A stretch of DNA of 64,000 nucleotides from Coleophoma eucalyptorum (lineage: Eukaryota; Ascomycota; Leotiomycetes; Helotiales; Dermateaceae). The position numbers were made by a program, and so were the translations under genes. The notes under the pieces are model-generated. The model was not told the origin of the DNA. It did no database searches and saw only the letters and a list, made by a program, of their open reading frames with translations. Positions 21,532 through 32,890 of the stretch are shown here, one piece after another (the first letter of the stretch is position 1; every line of letters starts with the position of its first letter). The stretch is taken from contig JALRME010000033.1 in assembly GCA_026120035.1 (NCBI GenBank), positions 1 to 64,000 of the forward strand, given 5' to 3'.

Positions 21532-24500
21532 ATGCGCCTTACAGATCAGATAAATGAAGCCAATGCTAAACGGCTAAGCCGCAAGTTTGCAAATCGTGTT
21601 CAGGGGCTATTAACCTCTGTTCAACAATACTGTTCAATCATTGACACTTGGGCTGGGCCAAATCAAATATCAGCCGCCGTCTGGGGTAGTATCAAACTCT
21701 GCATTTTAGTAGGTCTTTGATATACTGTCTGCTTGTCATTGTTATTTCTGACATTTTCTCAATAGATCACATCAAATTTTGCCGACTACTTTGAGAAGTT
21801 GTCAGAACGAATCGCTCAGCTCAGCAACTACTATCCTCTTTCTTTAGAATATGAGGGACTTTTCCCATCATCGTTCCGACTTCAACAGGCCCTCTCCAAC
21901 CTGTATGCTGTCATTGTAGTATTCTGTACGAAGGCACTAAAGGTAATTCAAGAGAAAGGTGAGTATAGCAATAAAATCGCTACATCAAACAATAAAATGG
22001 CCCCTGATTTTCAAGGCTTCTAGGTGCGAAGCGGTTTTCGAAATCCTTATGGAAAGCATTCAAGATAGAATTTGCAGAGATAGAGGAAAATCTCGCTGCA
22101 TCCAAAGATGACGTTAAGGAAGAGATACAACTTGCGTCTGAGCAGGCTGCACATAGCATGCGTCACTTACAGATGATTGAAATTGAAGAGAATAAACTAC
22201 ACCGCCTGCAGTATACATCTGAAGTTGAAATAAACAATGAATTTCGCTCGCACCAGAAACTAGCTTTGCAAGAAACCCGAGAACTGCGGATACAGAAGAT
22301 TGTCAAAGATGGAGGTAATTTGCAAAGTTAGAACCTAGGACATCAAATCTAAGCTAACCATCTTAAAGAACGTCGCCGAATTCGCCTTTTACAAAAGATC
22401 CCAAACTATAACTACAAGGCGAATTTATTTCGTTCACAAGCGCAACGGTGTAATGATACCTGTCTCTGGATCCTTGAGAGAAAAGAATTTAAACAATGGA
22501 TTGATCAGACAGGTCCAAAACACCTCTGGTGTCATGGAATTCGTATGTTAATTCCTGTTAAACATTAATATTTCAGGTGCTCATTGACTAATTGTCACTA
22601 AAAAGCTGGCTGTGGTAAAACCATACTTATGTATGCTGGTACTTTCACTCTTAAATAAACCAGGTGCTAATGCTAAAAATCAGTGGATATGTTATTGATT
22701 ATTTGGCATCGAAGTTTGCTAACGATGAAAAAACGGCTATTATCTACTACTTTTTTGATTATGCCGCAAAAGAATCCTTGCAAATAGCAACTTTCTTAAG
22801 GTGTATTTTGCATCAAGTAATTAAGCCTGACAAGCTTGTTCCTAACATGCACCGTCGACTAGAATTGATCTTCGCCGATGACATAGGCCACAAGGATCCC
22901 AATATCAACGAGCTAAAGAATATTTTCATCGAACTCTACGGACAATTCCAAAATGCTATGCTCCTTGTCGATGGGCTGGATGAAGTAGATATCGGCAGTC
23001 AAAAATATATTGCAGGCTTCCTGAGAGAAATCCAAACGATGGCTGGCGCCAGAATACTAGTTATTAGCCATCCAGAAATCGATATTTCAAAAGTTTTAGA
23101 TGATTATCAAGCACTTAGTATCAAGCCAAAAGACCTAGAGCTTGATATCGAAACCTTCATAAATACAGAGGTTAAAAATAACTCACAGACGGTGCTTAAG
23201 ATATGTCCGACAGCTCTCCTTGACAGAATGAAAGAAGTCTTATTGCTTGGTGCGGAAGGAATGTAGGTTTAAGAGTTCACATTTTCGTCATATTATTTGG
23301 CCAATCCTGTCTAACTTTAAATACAAGGTTCCTCTGGGTTGATTTGCAGATTAAGGCCATCTGTGATGCTTGTGAAGAAGATGAAACACTAGATAGAATC
23401 CCTGACCTACTCGAGAGTCTACCAAGAGGACTTACAGAAGTCTACTCTCGCGCCATGGTAAAGGTCTGTGATAATGCTAGGCACGGGGAGCTAGCCAGGA
23501 AAATATTGCACTGGGTTGTTTTTGCTAAACAACCGATATCGATACCCGAACTAGAAGAAGCTATTTCCATCACTACTCGTCAGCATTCTTGGAAACCGCC
23601 TTCAGTCAAGCTGGACCCGTCAAAAATTAGCAGGTTCTGCGCTAATCTTGTAAATTACGACGAATCCAGTAAAACAGTATCACTGGCCCATCATACTGTA
23701 CTTGTATTCTTATCAACTTCTTTGGATCATTCCCGAGAAACTGAACTCCTCCTCCAGGAAGATATAGCAGAGATTTCTCTAGCAGAGATTTGCATTACAT
23801 ATCTTTCTTTTGCAGATTTTCATAAAGCGGTAATACCTACAGTTAACACCAAATTTGCCCAGCCGTTAAATCAGCCAGCAAACCTATTGACGGGGGTTTC
23901 CCCAAGCTTCAGTCGCGTTTCGGCACCTTTTCCAATTAAACTCAATCGTTTAAAAAGAGCAAGCAATAATTTTGATGTCAGCAAAGTCTTAAGATCTGAG
24001 TTTGCCCTATATCAATCCAAAAGGATGGACCAGGCCTTTGAACTTCTGAATTATTGCAAGGCTTACTGGTACGATCATAGCCGTTGGTTTGCTTGCCAAG
24101 ATCGATACATTTCAACATTTCTAGAATCATTTATCCATAATACACATCTGCCAGTTGACTGGACGCCCTGGAATCATGTATCTAATCAGAAACACTTGCC
24201 CCATTGGAATATGTTTGCTTGGTCTGTAAAAGAGGGTCATGTTGCAATTTTCCGAATTTGGCAAAAGTCAGTACAAAACGAAGATATCAATTACTGGAAG
24301 TCCCTTTGGCAAAAGGATGGGCCAAAATTATTCTTTTCCGCTTGTACTACCGCCAATATGATGCAGCTGGATATTATCCTCAATGCCAAAAGAGACTTGT
24401 CAATAGGAAGACCCTCATCCGAAGAAGTCACTCTTGCATTAACAGACACCTGTCATATAGGGCATTTCGAGATTGTAAAACGTATACTCGAGGAGAAGGA

Positions 24501-25026
24501 GGATATTAACGCTGCTGCTACTAGGACTGGTGGGAGGACAGCCCTCCAAGCAGCAGCTAAAGGTGGCCACTTAGCTATCGTTGAGCGGCTACTCCAAGAG
24601 AAGGCGGACGTCAATGCTGCTGCTGCTAGGAATTGTGGTAGGACAGCACTACAAGCTGCATCTGAAGGTGGCCACTTGCCTGTCGTTGAGCGGCTACTCC
24701 AAGAAAAGGCGGACGTCAATGCTGCTGCTACTAGGGATGGTGGGAGGACAGTACTACAAGCTGCATCTGAAGGTGGCTACTTGGCTATCGTTGATCGGCT
24801 ACTTAAAGAGAAGGCGGACGTTAATGCTGCTCCTAGTGATTTTGGTGGTAGGACAGCACTACAAGCTGCATGTGAAGGTGGCCATTTGCCTGTCGTTGAG
24901 CGGCTGCTTCAGGAGGGGGCGGACGTCAATGTTGTTATTGCTGGTGGGATAACAGCACTACAATCAGCATCTGAACGCGGCCATCAGGCTGTTGTCCAGC
25001 GGCTACGTAAGGCTGGTGCTATATAA
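21532..25026 (+). CDS. NACHT-ankyrin STAND protein (fungal NLR-like)
   Basis: A seven-exon model gives 1045 residues: 21532-21708, 21766-21958, 22024-22314, 22369-22542, 22606-22630, 22684-23262 and 23328-25026. The N-terminal domain (LLTSVQQYCSIIDTWAG, then ISAAVWGSIKLCILI) resembles the alpha-helical domain (DUF7708-type) found before fungal NACHT modules. The NACHT P-loop GIPGCGKTIL sits partly on a 25-nt micro-exon (22606-22630). Walker B is MLLVDGLDEVD. GMFLWVDLQIK and LPRGLTEVYSRAM follow as usual, and about six ankyrin repeats end the protein. Such proteins are ATP-dependent switches used in non-self recognition and programmed cell death. The frame is open upstream to about 21290 without an ATG, so the true start may lie on an earlier exon. 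No inactivating lesion is seen. Confidence 0.85.
24440..25020 (+). repeat. Ankyrin repeat array (about six units, 33-35 codons each) of the NACHT protein
   Basis: Consecutive units share the core GRTALQAASEGGHLPVVERL followed by LQEKADVNAAA. At DNA level neighbouring units are close copies (for example the words cggctactccaagag and gcggacgtcaatgctgctgc recur). The last unit is diverged (RLRKAGAI). The core is the same as that of the HET-ankyrin gene near 61 kb. Confidence 0.9.
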
Positions 25027-25307
25027 AAGCTTATGCATCTTCTACAACTAGAATATGTGTGAATTGTGGAAATAGAACAATTTCATAAAGGACTTGGAGA
25101 CTGTATTTGGGACCCTGTCGTAGACTGTTACATTGCTATTTACAATTATATTCAATGTAATTTAAGAAAATTCTAGTTTTATTACAGCCTTGCAATATTA
25201 TGTAGCTTACAATAGCTTGTCTTATCTTAAATAGACTGAAATAGAGAGATATGGAGGACAATGGTTCTATGCCTACTTTTGTAGTTTGAAGATCGTTGAC
25301 TGTAATT
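25027..25307. other. 3' flank of the NACHT-ankyrin gene
   Basis: AT-rich DNA between the gene and the LTR-like element. Nothing was recognised. Confidence 0.5.
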
Positions 25308-25312
25308 GTGCC

Positions 25313-25688
25313 TGTCGGAATGTCAATTACAGGTCAATTACAAGACCTAGTCATATGTTACTGTTGATTTCCGTGAGGTAACGTAGATGTTTGACTTGTA
25401 GGTCAAATAGTTGATTTCAATCAGAAGTAATGTAATAGAAGTTGATTGAAGAGAGTGTGAATCAGAGAGGTATAAGTACCTCTCTCGCTAAGAATACTGT
25501 GTGTGACATGTGACTAGGTCTCGTGATCGACCTATAAATGACATTCCGACAGTTACAGTATTCTTAGTGTAGAGGGGATTTAGACCTCTCCACCTCAAAC
25601 TCTCCTCAATAAAACAACCATTGGTTATACCAAGTTTACACCTGTAACCTACCAGTCGAGATCCTACGTTACCTGACGTAAACTAACA
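25313..25688. mobile_element. Candidate solo LTR (376 bp) with near-perfect 5-bp target duplication and internal inverted repeat
   Basis: The segment begins TGTCGGAATG and ends ACTAACA, the TG...CA form of LTRs. It is flanked by gtgcc (25308-25312) and gtgct (25689-25693), a 4/5 target-site duplication differing by one C/T change. Inside, 25313-25358 and 25506-25551 form an inverted repeat of 46-bp arms with about six mismatches, mostly transitions. A TATA-like ctataaatg (about 25532) and an aataaaa polyadenylation-type word (about 25606) fit LTR promoter and terminator signals. No internal gag or pol is present. A TIR element ending at 25551 is the alternative, but no target duplication flanks that interval. 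Confidence 0.6.
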
Positions 25689-25693
25689 GTGCT

Positions 25694-26659
25694 TTCTCTT
25701 GTAGAATATTTTAGAAATGATTTACTTGAGTAAGATCTTTATTTTTTATGAAAGTAACTAGTGTCTAATTAATAGATCTATATTTCATTTTGGATTCGTT
25801 TGTAATGTTAGTTTGAATGATGTGTATAATCTACAAGTAGTAAGTCTAACGAAGTGTGGCTAAAGAGGTTTCTACCTCTATTCTATGCTATTACTAGTAG
25901 TCCAATGACTGCTCTTAATTTAGAATGTCAAGAATACTTATATAAATTCAAGATCACATGCAGGGAACAAAGTATTCTTTTGCAATCTTATAATGTAATA
26001 GTATCAAAGAGCAAATGTTCTATGAGTAGAGTAAGTTTGATTTGCCAACCTGTTTTGATTGAACTGTCTAAATGATGTAGAAAACATTATATAAATAGGT
26101 TATAGTTCGGAAACAAAAGGTAGTATATCTATGTAAGCCATAAACCCTTTGTAGGCCCTAGAGACTTTTATTCTAGTCTTGTACCCTACAAGGATTACCA
26201 AATGATGCGGTGCGCTTATGTAGAATTGGTTGACATGAATGTTGGGCTAGTTATCAGTTCTTTTGCTACAACTATTCGGATTCGATTATCTTTCGCTATA
26301 AGGTTATTCTTATTTGTTCTAGGTTGGTTGGGCTGCTTAGAATTACGCAACTGTGAACTTTATAAGGTATAGAGATCACTATATAGTGATAGCGTATAAT
26401 ACAGCAGATCGATAGAGTACAGAAATAAAAATGCAAACAGAAGCGTGCGGATTAGCTAATTCAAACAGTATCTAAATCGGAGATAGCTCCGTTTAGCTAT
26501 GAGCTCATTATGTCGATGTCTGCTACAAACATGTCAATAAAACTGCCTATAAACTCTTCTTTAACTCTGCGTGTCATTTTGTTGTCTAAGGTGGAGAGTT
26601 ACAGTTAAGAATTGACAAAGATAATAGGAAAAAGACCTAGATTCTAGTATACAATCGCC
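25694..26659. other. Intergenic AT-rich region
   Basis: A 73-codon open frame at 25854-26075 has no recognisable domain. Low GC and long A/T tracts suggest old repeat-derived DNA. No confident feature was seen. Confidence 0.5.
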
Positions 26660-28566
26660 TTAGCCTAGATTAAAAGCAAATTTACTCCGGGCCCTGATAT
26701 TCGCACCGTAAAACCAAAAGATGAAGGGGAACGGGATCAAGGCAACACAAACAAAGCCCAACACACTAGTTGCCCAAGCGACACCTAGCCCTTCGTACAT
26801 GTAGGTGGCAAACATGGGGAAGCTTGCAGCAACACCAGAGCGTATGAAAGTGTTAATAGCCAAGGCACTGTTGGCATCGAGGAGATATACATCAATCAAG
26901 TATACGATGCATGACATGAATACCAAAATTATACCAGCGCCAATTAAAACGCCTGATACAACTTGAGCTGGCCATGGGATTGTTGGATCTGAGGTCCATG
27001 CGAACCAGAATAGGCCTGAAAGAAATATTAGATTAGCAATTTCGAGTTCGGTTCAGCGTCATGGAGCATTGCAAAAGAAGAAATAGAAAACCTACCAACT
27101 GGGAGGGTGATCGAGCCCAGAATCATCGGAATACAACGGTCTTCGGGATTCAGTTTTCCAGTTGCAAGGAGTCGTTTCGCGTACCAGGAATATGTGTTGT
27201 GTGCGATGAATATACACGCTAGGATCACTCCCACGAACAGAGCAATGAATGGGAGCGAACTAATGCCTGCTGACCACCCTCGATCAAATTCAAAGGAAAT
27301 AGGATAACCTTCGAAAGTTAGATAGAGTATGCCGTAGCAGATAGACTAAATTATCATATTAGTTCGGGTAAATAGAACAAATATTATATTTAAAACTTAC
27401 CATGTAAAATGTCAAAATCATAAGCTATTTACGGATAGGTGTGTTAGTAGGAGGAACTTTTAGTGATAGATGAATATTAGGAGACATACGATAGGTTCCT
27501 TTGCAATCATACGCATTGGTTTAGTCAAGTACTTAGTGAGCAAGTTATTGATGTCGACATTCTGCTCCTCAGACTTGGCGTGCAAACTCCAGTCTTGGGT
27601 TTGGTGGCGTAGCTTTTGAGCCTTCCAGCGTAGCAGAGTTGGCTCAAAAGTCTCTGGGGTAGTAATAAATGCTAGCAACGAAAAGAACACAGACATAATT
27701 AATGTGATCCAGGCTGTCCATCGCCATCCGAGATATGACTCAGTAATAAAACTCCCCACAACTGGACCCGCAACGGGACCAGCAAATGTTGCTCCAGCAA
27801 AGACAGCAGAGGCAATACCTCGATCAACAGTCTCCATAAAATCAACATACATGCCACCAATGATGGCAAGTGGGGCAGATCCGAAGAGGCCAGCAAAGAA
27901 CCGGCATATGAAAATGGTTTCCAGGTTTGGCGCCACAGCTACAGGAATTTGGAAGATGCAAAAAATAGCCATTCCAGTCCAAAGCGGCCTGGTTCGGCCA
28001 TAGATTTCTGACAATGGGCCCCAAATCAATGGGCCTGCATTTAAATAGAATGTTAAATAGAAGCTTATACAGATGGCATGGAAAAGTTACATACCGAATG
28101 CAAAACCCAGCACATATAAGGAAACTCCAAGGAGCATGACTTCGCTGGACACCCCAAATTCTTCACCTGTTGCAAAGACAGCTGTGGAAAAAATGCCACT
28201 AGCGAACGAGACGCAGAAGGTCATGAGACCAGTCGTGACGACAATTAACCACTTCCTCAACTTTGGTAGATTCTTCGGGTTGGTAGGATCATTTGGTCCA
28301 TCCCAGCTCACCAATTTCGAATCTTCTTCTTTCGAGGTGTGATCATGACTTTTGACGAAGGCTTCCTCATCCTGGCCAAGTCCTCTGTGGCATTTTTGAC
28401 ACATGACCAAGTTATCTTTATACTTGTGTCGGATTGTCTCGTCGTCATCTTGCAGCTGATAGCTGAATTGACTATCTCTCCTGGAAGCTTCACCTCCAGC
28501 TTCTGTTGGTGAGACGCTGTCGCATCGTTCACGCTCTGGGGCGTGAGTGTCATAATTGTCCGCCAT
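26660..28566 (-). CDS. MFS drug:H+ antiporter, DHA1 (TPO/FLU1-like)
   Basis: Five exons, 28566-28095, 28034-27490, 27424-27401, 27345-27096 and 27015-26660, give 548 residues. The ATG at 28566 begins MADNYDTHAPERE; longer frames upstream lack support. The signature WDGPNDPTNPKNLPKLRKW precedes helix 1. GPLSEIYGRTRPLW is motif A, FICRFFAGLFGSAPLA is helix 4, and GPVAGPVVGSFI is the antiporter motif C. Exon 3 is only 24 nt (eight codons, LMILTFYM) and is needed to keep frame. DHA1 pumps export polyamines, azoles and metabolites at the plasma membrane. It opens the second accessory group, divergent from the CYP52-like P450 but separated by 1.4 kb. Confidence 0.88.
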
Positions 28567-29957
28567 GATAGCTTGTTCTAGGCGGGGAGAGGTTTGGCAA
28601 GTTTGTGTACTCCAGCTTAACAACAGTGAAAGTAAGAAGAAATGGGTTTGGAAATTAAGAGCAAATGACATGGTTAGGAGTAATTAAATATTTTACAAAC
28701 GCTTAATTCGGTAGATTTAGGAATCAAAAGGTTGACTACGACATTGAAGGTACGAGAACTGACTGTAGATCTTTTCCAGCAGCAAGTGAGGAAAACCAAA
28801 GATCGACAATTTTAGAAAATGTCCGAGTTCACTAAGACATTGAAGCCAAGGAAAGCATTGAAGATCTGTGCAGAACCAGAAGAGGAAATCCAAAGATCGG
28901 CAAAGTGAGGTCGGTAACTCCGTACCCGGACATGGTGATAAAGTTAAATTTATCTATTCCATACAAAATTTGGTCAGTTCGCGTACGGACTTGGAATTAT
29001 TACGAGAAAATAGCCAGATTCAAAGCCAAGCAATGGTTAAATCAACGACTTGATATGAAAAGTGATGTCACGCATGCTTCATTAACATGTGAAAGTTTAA
29101 TCCAACGCTAATTGCGGGTGGATTTGGGGCTTATTCGTCCCGCTATGGCGTGGGACTTGGTGAAAAATAATTGCTTCCCCGACCCATAGAGATGCAAACG
29201 CTTCGTTGGTATTTGTGAACTTTGTACCTTGTGGGGTCTTACTAAGTCTTTGTTAGTTTAGTTGCATTGGTAAAATCGGAGAATTAAGCACGTTAAGTTT
29301 CGAGTACGCAAACAAGCGCCGCTAGATTGGCGAGTGCCAACAGTACCGAAACAGATCTACCGATAGTGCTGGTATTTTATGGGTCCTGAGGGGCATGATG
29401 CATCTTCCCCATATATTTCGGCATTACTAGATTTCGTTATTCCTCTACTCGGGCTCTACGATGACACCGCATTGAGATCTATGATCCAGCGATATACAAT
29501 TGGGCCACAGCTCCTGGTGACATATTTTCACGCCGAATGCCTTCAGTCTCGATGCGGGAAATCATGGAGCCCTGACATGTCTATCATGCCTCCACTTAAA
29601 GTACAAAGCTACCAGTTAAATTCATAGAAACTGTCTCTGGCTATTAATCAGGTAATTCAAGGCAACTCTTCGGATAATGTTACTAGTACAGAAGAATAAG
29701 TGAAAAATAGCGGTGACACCGAACGCTTGTAACTATGACGACGATGGCCCTTGATGATTAGTCAGCGTATTTCTAGATGATATCAAACTGCATTTTTACA
29801 TAGTTGGAAATATTGTTTTTCCGAAAAGACTGGTCCTGATGTCCTGAATATATTTTGAGTCTTGCTATAGATATTGTATCCGGAGGACATATCTTTGACA
29901 GAGACGTATAAAATTGAAGGATACCCACTTCAGTAATCACTATCGTCTATTGGCAAA
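28567..29957. other. Divergent intergenic region between DHA1 transporter and P450
   Basis: 1.39 kb containing both promoters. An 82-codon ATG frame at 29379-29627 is protein-like in composition but matches no family I know and lacks supporting signals. No repeats were recognised. Confidence 0.45.
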
Positions 29958-31502
29958 ATGCCTCCATCGCTTGAGAAGATGCTTTTGTTGGCTTTTGTCT
30001 CTCTAGGTCTCCTTCTATTGCGATCTTTATTTCGCAAATACCAACGACGGCAGTATATACAACAAAACGGCTGTAAGAATCCTGCAAAGCTTCCACAAAA
30101 ACGAACACACCTAGGATTAGACACTCTACTTGAGAGCTACTCCAACTTCCAGGATAAATCATATCTCGAATTATCTAGGCAAAGATTTGAGGAGGCTGGA
30201 TATACTTACGAATTCCAACAACTAGGAGCCACCAAAATCAATACGATTGAGCCCGAGAATGTCAAAGCTATTCTCTCCACCAAATTCCAAGACTTCTCTG
30301 TCAGCGACAAAAGGCGAAGTGCGTTTGAGCCGCTGATAGGCCATGGAATCTTCACCGCAGATGGACCTTCGTGGGAGCATTCAAGACAAATCATCCGCCC
30401 AGCATTTGCACGACAAGAACTCAATGACCTCACGAATTTAGAAGATCATGTGCAAGCGGTACTGAAGCAGATACTCTCGGCCAGCGATCAGAAACCGGTG
30501 GATCTGCAACGACATTTCCTTGACCTATCTCTTGATTTTGCAACCGATTTTCTCTTCGGCCAGACGGCAGCGGCTTTACAGACCCCACAAACCATGCGCA
30601 AAGCTCGAGATTTTGGAACCGCCTTCGATCGCGCTCAGCAGGCGGTGGTCAAGTTTTTCGCGCTGGGGAGTTTCGCTCACTTCGTACCGGATAAACAATT
30701 CAAGAAAGACAAGAGCACCGTGCATGGGTTCGTCAACCAGTACGTGGATTTGGCCTTAAACTGTAGAAAGGGGACCGGTTGTTCCTCGCCTCCAGCGGTG
30801 GACAAGTACCGGTTTATTGATGAGTTTTCCAAGCACACACAAGACCGCAAGCTGCTACGGGGCGGGCTTTTGAATGTGCTCCTCGCTGGCCGCGATACGA
30901 CAGCAAGTCTTCTCAGTAATCTCTGGTTCGTCATTGCTCGGCGGCCAGATATCTGGGAAAAGCTGCAGACCGAGTTATCCACCATCATTCCAGATAGCGA
31001 CATGGATCACCCGCCAGCCCTGGAGGATATCAAAGCCCTCAAGTATCTCCGGAATTGCATCAACGAGTCTCTCCGCTTGCACCCTCCAATTCCCCGAAAC
31101 TCACGCACTGCCATTCGCGATACCCATCTACCAGTAGGCGGAGGCCCAGATGGATGTTCTCCTGTCTTTATTCCCGCCGGTACTGAAGTTGGATATCAGT
31201 GCTATGCGATGCAGAGACGACAGGATATTTTCGGGTCGGACGCTGATGAATTCATACCCGAACGATGGGATCGAAAAGAGCTGCGCCCTGGCTGGGCTTT
31301 CTTGCCCTTCAATGGGGGCCCGCGTATCTGTCTGGGCCAGCAATTCGCGCTCAATGAGGCTACTTATGTCTCTGTGCGATTCCTACAGGCGTTTGACTCT
31401 GTTCAATCTACCACATCGGCGAACTGGCAGGAAGGCCTCGGCCTTGCTTGTTCTACCAGCAATGGGACCTGGGTCTCAATAAAGAGGAAAAGTCAGATAT
31501 AG
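29958..31502 (+). CDS. Cytochrome P450, CYP52-like (fatty acid/alkane hydroxylase type)
   Basis: A single exon of 514 residues. An N-terminal membrane anchor (LLLAFVSLGLLLLRSLF) is followed by a basic segment. AGRDTTAS is the I-helix oxygen-activation motif, NESLRLHPPIPRNSR holds ExxR, and FLPFNGGPRICLGQQFA is the haem-binding loop with Cys about 458. The FNGGPRICLGQQFALNE sequence and the IGHGIFTADGPSWEHSR block are characteristic of CYP52/CYP539-type enzymes, which omega-hydroxylate fatty acids and alkanes at the ER. Single-exon structure is also usual there. It is convergent with a hotdog thioesterase, supporting an acyl substrate. The subfamily assignment is from motif recognition only. 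Confidence 0.9.
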   Translation: MPPSLEKMLLLAFVSLGLLLLRSLFRKYQRRQYIQQNGCKNPAKLPQKRTHLGLDTLLESYSNFQDKSYLELSRQRFEEAGYTYEFQQLGATKINTIEPENVKAILSTKFQDFSVSDKRRSAFEPLIGHGIFTADGPSWEHSRQIIRPAFARQELNDLTNLEDHVQAVLKQILSASDQKPVDLQRHFLDLSLDFATDFLFGQTAAALQTPQTMRKARDFGTAFDRAQQAVVKFFALGSFAHFVPDKQFKKDKSTVHGFVNQYVDLALNCRKGTGCSSPPAVDKYRFIDEFSKHTQDRKLLRGGLLNVLLAGRDTTASLLSNLWFVIARRPDIWEKLQTELSTIIPDSDMDHPPALEDIKALKYLRNCINESLRLHPPIPRNSRTAIRDTHLPVGGGPDGCSPVFIPAGTEVGYQCYAMQRRQDIFGSDADEFIPERWDRKELRPGWAFLPFNGGPRICLGQQFALNEATYVSVRFLQAFDSVQSTTSANWQEGLGLACSTSNGTWVSIKRKSQI

Positions 31503-31835
31503 ATTTGATATGTCTTTTCTTTTGTCAGCTAGACTAGAATAATTTGAAGCATAGAGGTAGCAATTTGATACATAAGATTAGAATAAAGATAGTTAGATAT
31601 AAAGAATGGTTTTCTATACTTTGATAACCGCATCCTCTTGTTTCGACCCCGTGGTTTTGAATGCAATGATTTCTTTCTAAGGTACGTTATTTTCTCTTTT
31701 CATGATACTAGCTATGCTATGATCTGTTTGCATGTGCACACTGACTTTAGATACCATTAGAAGTAAAAAGAAGGCATCTTATATTTGCTACGTATTCTGA
31801 AGACAATTCTCTATGGTCTATTGCATGAGTGCCTA
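31503..31835. other. Spacer between convergent P450 and thioesterase genes
   Basis: AT-rich 3' flanks of two convergent genes. Nothing else was seen. Confidence 0.5.
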
Positions 31836-32890
31836 TTACAATTTACTATCGCCATTTCTCTTTCCACCCTTAGCTTTCTCTCCACCTTGGTATCGCTGCA
31901 TGGGGACCAAGAAATTGACATGACGAGCCAGCGCTACAACATCGCCCTCTTCATCCGAAATCACCACGTCCAGCACCTGACGCGAGTTGCGGCACTCCCG
32001 CAAATCCATGCGACCATGCAGCCACTCCCACCCGGCGTCAGTTGGCGGCAACTTCTTCAGCTCCAACGAGATGTTCAGGGTTGGATGCCAGTGATTGCTG
32101 CCTTCGGCGTAGTTCATGTGCACGGGGCCGAAAAGATCCACGAGATAAGGCAGGTGCGCCGGTGTCCAATTTTCGTCGGCCCGGAACCAGTTTTCTCGAG
32201 TGCTGGGACCCCAGATGGGGTGTTCATATTTTTGCTCCCGCAGGTTGGTGTTGGGTGGGAAGAGTTGGAGGTATCGTGGCTTGTGCCGGTAGAATGGAAT
32301 GCCGGTCTTTTGTAGCTTTAGTACCCCCCAGCCATCCCGCGTAGGGCGGGGAGGCTTCAGTGCCGTTCCGGGGGGCGGGAGGGTGAGGCTGTCGGCACGT
32401 CGCTCCAAGGCCACACTGCCCTGAGTCACGATAGCTTCAAGACAATGTCGCGTATACTCATTGCTATTAGGAGGGTTCTCTTGGTACAGTGCGGCACGAT
32501 AGGTGGAAAAGGCGGGACTTGTCCTCAAGTCGTGGACGTGGATCTGGACCCTACCTAGCTTGGTGGGGCGTAGATAAGAAATGTTGGACGAAATGGAATC
32601 GACCAAATGTTTGCTTCTAGGGTCGCTTTGGCAGTGCAAGCTGACTGCCTTGGCAATGATACTGAATAGATGTCCTCCGTGTGGCACTAACGTTTTTTAT
32701 TATCCGATGTGTCTGAATGAATATTATAGATGGTGGTCTTACCTGAACCGAAACACCAGTCTGGATAAATGTAAGCTGCGTAGATGGCTGGTGTACCCGT
32801 AGCAGATACTCCGGTAGCCTCTCCAAAAGACACAGGGCGATGCGTGTCCTGGTCCTGCATAGCAGCCATTTGATCTAGTGCCACAGGCAT
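31836..32890 (-). CDS. Acyl-CoA thioesterase-like (hotdog, 4HBT_3/thioesterase-like superfamily)
   Basis: Two exons, 32890-32743 and 32686-31836, give 332 residues. The intron 32742-32687 (gtaaga to ttag) lies in the middle of the first hotdog motif and rebuilds CFGSVPHGGHLFSIIAKAV. HGGHLFSI, SYLRPTKLGRVQIHVHDLR and PYLVDLFGPVHMNYAEGS match the double-hotdog thioesterase-like proteins of fungi. MDLRECRNSRQVLDVVISDEEGDVVAL is the second hotdog half. Such enzymes release acyl groups from CoA or carrier proteins. There is no signal peptide. Its placement between two P450 genes suggests it processes the same acyl compound. Some family members in clusters have lost catalysis. Confidence 0.85.

Noticed and set aside
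25313..25551. MITE with 46-bp terminal inverted repeats
   Set aside because: No target-site duplication flanks this interval, whereas 25313-25688 has TG...CA ends and a 4/5 duplication.
29379..29627. 82-codon ATG frame upstream of the CYP52-like gene
   Set aside because: Reasonable composition but no recognisable domain, signal peptide or neighbouring exon.
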